Origin: Paenibacillus alba
GTDB lineage: Bacteria > Bacillota > Bacilli > Paenibacillales > NBRC-103111
Direction: 5' to 3'
Length of the DNA: 64,000 nt
Assembly (NCBI RefSeq): GCF_013204855.1
Contig: NZ_JABMKZ010000004.1
Coordinates: 310,001-374,000, forward strand
The notes beneath the pieces are model-generated. The model was not told the origin of the DNA, did no database searches, and saw only the letters and a program-made list of their open reading frames with translations. Shown piece by piece: positions 62,541-64,000 of this stretch. Each line of letters begins with the position of its first letter. Within the stretch, counting starts at the first letter, position 1. Both the position numbers and the translations under genes were made by a program.

Positions 62541-62842
62541 TCCGAAGATGATTTCCCAAGTTTATTTTACGCAGTTTTTGGTTTCAATATGTACGAGCAG
62601 CCAACCGCGGCTAGCAGCACATAGTGATCAAGCGGCAGGTCCAAAACGTTACCGATAAAGAGGGCCATTCTTCGAAACTAGTCGCACCTTTCACTCAGGT
62701 TTACATTCCTGCGCTTGAATTTACATTGCCAGTCAAATAATCGCCGCTGGATGCATTCCTTTTCCCCACCCAAAATTAGTTGAGTCCAGACATTTCATAT
62801 TTTTATTGAATAAAATAACCACGTAATACAACTTCTCTTTAT
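62541..62842. other. Intergenic between the flavin monooxygenase operon and YjcZ
   Basis: 302 bp. I see no gene. Short AT-rich inverted segments (TTTACATTCC.. near 62700-62730) are too weak to call. The rightward promoter of the YjcZ gene is expected near its end. Confidence 0.4.
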
Positions 62843-62857
62843 AAAGGAGTGTTTGTT

Positions 62858-62962
62858 GTGGGATATGAAGCTGGTGGAGTAGGTTATGGAGTGACAAGTG
62901 CAGCAGGTATTTTGGTTCTCTTTATCCTTTTGGTCATCATTACAGTAGCATTTGCTTGGTAA
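62858..62962 (+). CDS. YjcZ-family sporulation microprotein
   Basis: A 34-aa protein, too short for a usual ORF search: VGYEAGGVGYGVTSAAGILV then LFILLVIITVAFAW, a Gly-rich head followed by one membrane helix and terminal Trp. This is the YjcZ/YhaL-like small protein family found repeatedly in spore-forming bacilli. The start is GTG with AAGGAG (62844-62849) 8 nt upstream, and a clear terminator follows at 62985-63018. Confidence 0.85.
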   Translation: MGYEAGGVGYGVTSAAGILVLFILLVIITVAFAW

Positions 62963-62984
62963 TACCCAATTAACTGTCACGGTG

Positions 62985-63018
62985 AAGCAGCATAAGGGGC
63001 GACCCTTGTGCTGCTTTT
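62985..63018 (+). terminator. Terminator of the YjcZ gene
   Basis: AAGCAGCA-AAGGG, a 4-nt loop and CCCTT-TGCTGCTTTTC pair; a strong stem, 22 bp past the stop. Confidence 0.9.
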
Positions 63019-63183
63019 CTACATTTCGAGGGATCCTATTACTGCTCCATTCGTTGTACATTCTATTAGGCTTTGTGTTATGCTTTACCATATCATTCTT
63101 AAAATAACTGCAACCAAAGCGAAGCTAACGGCTCGTAAACTTATAAATTACTACCCGAGGTATTATTCAAGGAGGTTTGTCTT

Positions 63184-63681
63184 CTGTCTAACCATCAACA
63201 AGATCCAACTACAGATCCCAAAGAGCATTTCGTCTCTTTCATGCGTGGTCTAGGAACCCGTACTGTGTTATATCAGGAAAGTGTCGCCGCCTCTCTCGGG
63301 CTGTATAATCATGATTTCATTTCGGTAGATATCCTGCACGAGAAAGGTCCAATTACGGCCGGGGAGCTGTCCAAATTAACCGGACTTGCCACGGGCAGCG
63401 TGACCGCCTTAATTGATCGACTTGAAAAAATCGGATACGTTCGCAGGCAAAATGACCCGAAAGACCGACGTAAAGTGATCATTGTCCCTGTGTATGAGCA
63501 AAAAGAAGAAGTCAGCAATACATACCTCCCTCTTCATACCGCAATGATGAAGTTAGCTTCCACCTATTCAGCCGAAGAGCTTGAGCTCATCACCCAGTTT
63601 TTAGGGAAAGCAAGCACGGTCTTGGAAGAGCAGATTGAACACCTCAACACGACTAGAAACAGCAAATCTTCTCCTACATAA
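63184..63681 (+). CDS. MarR family regulator, apparent CTG start
   Basis: A 165-aa MarR protein: winged helix with GPITAGELSKLTGLATGSVT and ALIDRLEKIGYVRRQNDPKDRRKVIIV (recognition helix and wing), helices at both ends for dimerisation. The standard ATG (63241) would omit the first helix and lies far from any ribosome site. The in-frame CTG at 63184 has AAGGAGG (63169-63175) 8 nt upstream, and the extra 19 residues (LSNHQQDPTTDPKEHFVSF) look like the normal N-terminus, so CTG is the likely start. An imperfect palindrome ATTACTACC-GGTATTATT lies 20 bp upstream. Confidence 0.8.
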   Translation: MSNHQQDPTTDPKEHFVSFMRGLGTRTVLYQESVAASLGLYNHDFISVDILHEKGPITAGELSKLTGLATGSVTALIDRLEKIGYVRRQNDPKDRRKVIIVPVYEQKEEVSNTYLPLHTAMMKLASTYSAEELELITQFLGKASTVLEEQIEHLNTTRNSKSSPT

Positions 63682-63730
63682 AAAGGACGATATCCCAAAA
63701 GTCGAAAGACTTCGGGATACCGTCCTTTTT
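63680..63730. terminator. Bidirectional terminator of the MarR gene
   Basis: AAAAAGGACG-TATCCC-AGTC and GACT-GGGATA-CGTCCTTTTT form a long stem that also serves the convergent gene at the right edge. Confidence 0.9.
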
Positions 63731-63756
63731 CACTTCGATCTGCAGCCTATTTGGCC

Positions 63757-64000
63757 TTATTCCGCGTAGTGGCGGAAGTTGACACTGATGCGGTTGGAGC
63801 CTACATCAAGAATATGCAGCGCTGCGCCATTCGAAGTTGGCAGTACCGCAATACCCTGTGCTACCGTACCGTTGGACAAATTGCGGTTAAATGCAAGCGC
63901 TACGGTGCCATTGTCTGGATCAATCGTATAAACAGATTGCGTGCCGTTGTCCGTAGATGCATACAGCTGACCGTTGTACACTTCTGCTCCCTGAATACGA
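63757..64000 (-). CDS. C-terminal part of a secreted beta-propeller-like protein (cut by window edge)
   Basis: The last 80 codons of a leftward gene whose start lies beyond the edge. The sequence (VYNGQLYASTDNGTQSVYTI, DPDNGTVALAFNRNLSNGTV, GIAVLPTSNGAALHILDVGS) looks like a blade-type repeat of a propeller with a Phe/Tyr-rich end. Family not certain. It shares the terminator at 63680-63730. Confidence 0.6.
   Translation of the reverse strand, partial: RIQGAEVYNGQLYASTDNGTQSVYTIDPDNGTVALAFNRNLSNGTVAQGIAVLPTSNGAALHILDVGSNRISVNFRHYAE

Noticed and set aside
1-64000. tRNA, rRNA, riboswitch or phage genes
   Set aside because: I looked for the usual signatures (tRNA arms, T-box, conserved riboswitch stems, integrase, terminase) and saw none that I could support.

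Overview
This window looks like chromosome from a spore-forming Gram-positive bacterium of the Paenibacillus type. The evidence is a YjcZ-type sporulation microprotein (62858-62962), YesM/YesN two-component partners beside a sugar ABC transporter, a GH78 rhamnosidase, SLH and copper-amine-oxidase-like stalk domains, lipoprotein signals, strong AAGGAGG-type ribosome binding sites and frequent TTG/GTG starts. I saw no rRNA, tRNA, CRISPR array, phage genes or intact insertion sequence. Both edges cut genes.

Layout. 1-3.5 kb: a cut phosphotransferase, a TVP38-family membrane protein, a YueD-like SDR with its promoter and operator, and a serine hydrolase. 3.9-7.5 kb: a GNAT, then a compact operon of lipid-type methyltransferase, DedA membrane protein, OmpR-type regulator and VanS-like kinase, probably for envelope stress. 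8-10 kb: a small secreted coiled-coil protein and an AdhB-like dehydrogenase. 10-22.3 kb: a carbohydrate locus. An AraC regulator diverges from a PhyH dioxygenase plus NHL-repeat pair. Facing them is an opposed cluster YesM-YesN, sugar-binding lipoprotein, two permeases and the GH78 rhamnosidase, with a cre site in front of the transporter.

22.5-34 kb: a run of mostly single genes. They are lipoproteins, an unrecognised 316-aa protein, GNATs, a lone ABC-type ATPase, a stalk-domain protein, a Fur-controlled siderophore-binding protein followed by the remnant of a second one, oxidoreductases and an NrtR-like Nudix regulator. 34.6-38 kb: an orphan assimilatory-type nitrate reductase and a Rieske oxygenase. 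38.3-46.7 kb: an exopolysaccharide operon matching Bacillus subtilis ydaJ-ydaN, including a degenerate GGDEF protein (YdaK) that keeps an RxxD site, plus one inserted WsfD-like membrane glycosyltransferase. 46.9-51 kb: a cytochrome c lipoprotein divergent from a Tat-exported small subunit, a GMC flavoprotein, and tatC-tatA. 51.3-61.2 kb: single accessory genes (DUF4091, DinB, SLH, GNATs, a kinase-like phosphotransferase, an acyltransferase, Asp/Glu racemase). 60.6-62.5 kb: a TetX-like flavin monooxygenase co-transcribed with a TetR regulator behind twin palindromic operators. The right end has YjcZ, a MarR regulator with an apparent CTG start, and a cut beta-propeller-like gene.

The most unusual structure is non-coding. 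Six intergenic regions (7811-7988, 23035-23244, 25160-25350, 34220-34405, 51021-51197, 58435-58612) each hold four short palindromic cores. Core spacing is nearly constant (50-52, 61-62 and 51 bp), although the core sequence differs between regions. Three regions share one core type and three have their own. Two of the arrays are visibly a 112-bp unit, containing two cores, repeated twice. I do not recognise this as a described repeat family, and it is my main candidate for something new.
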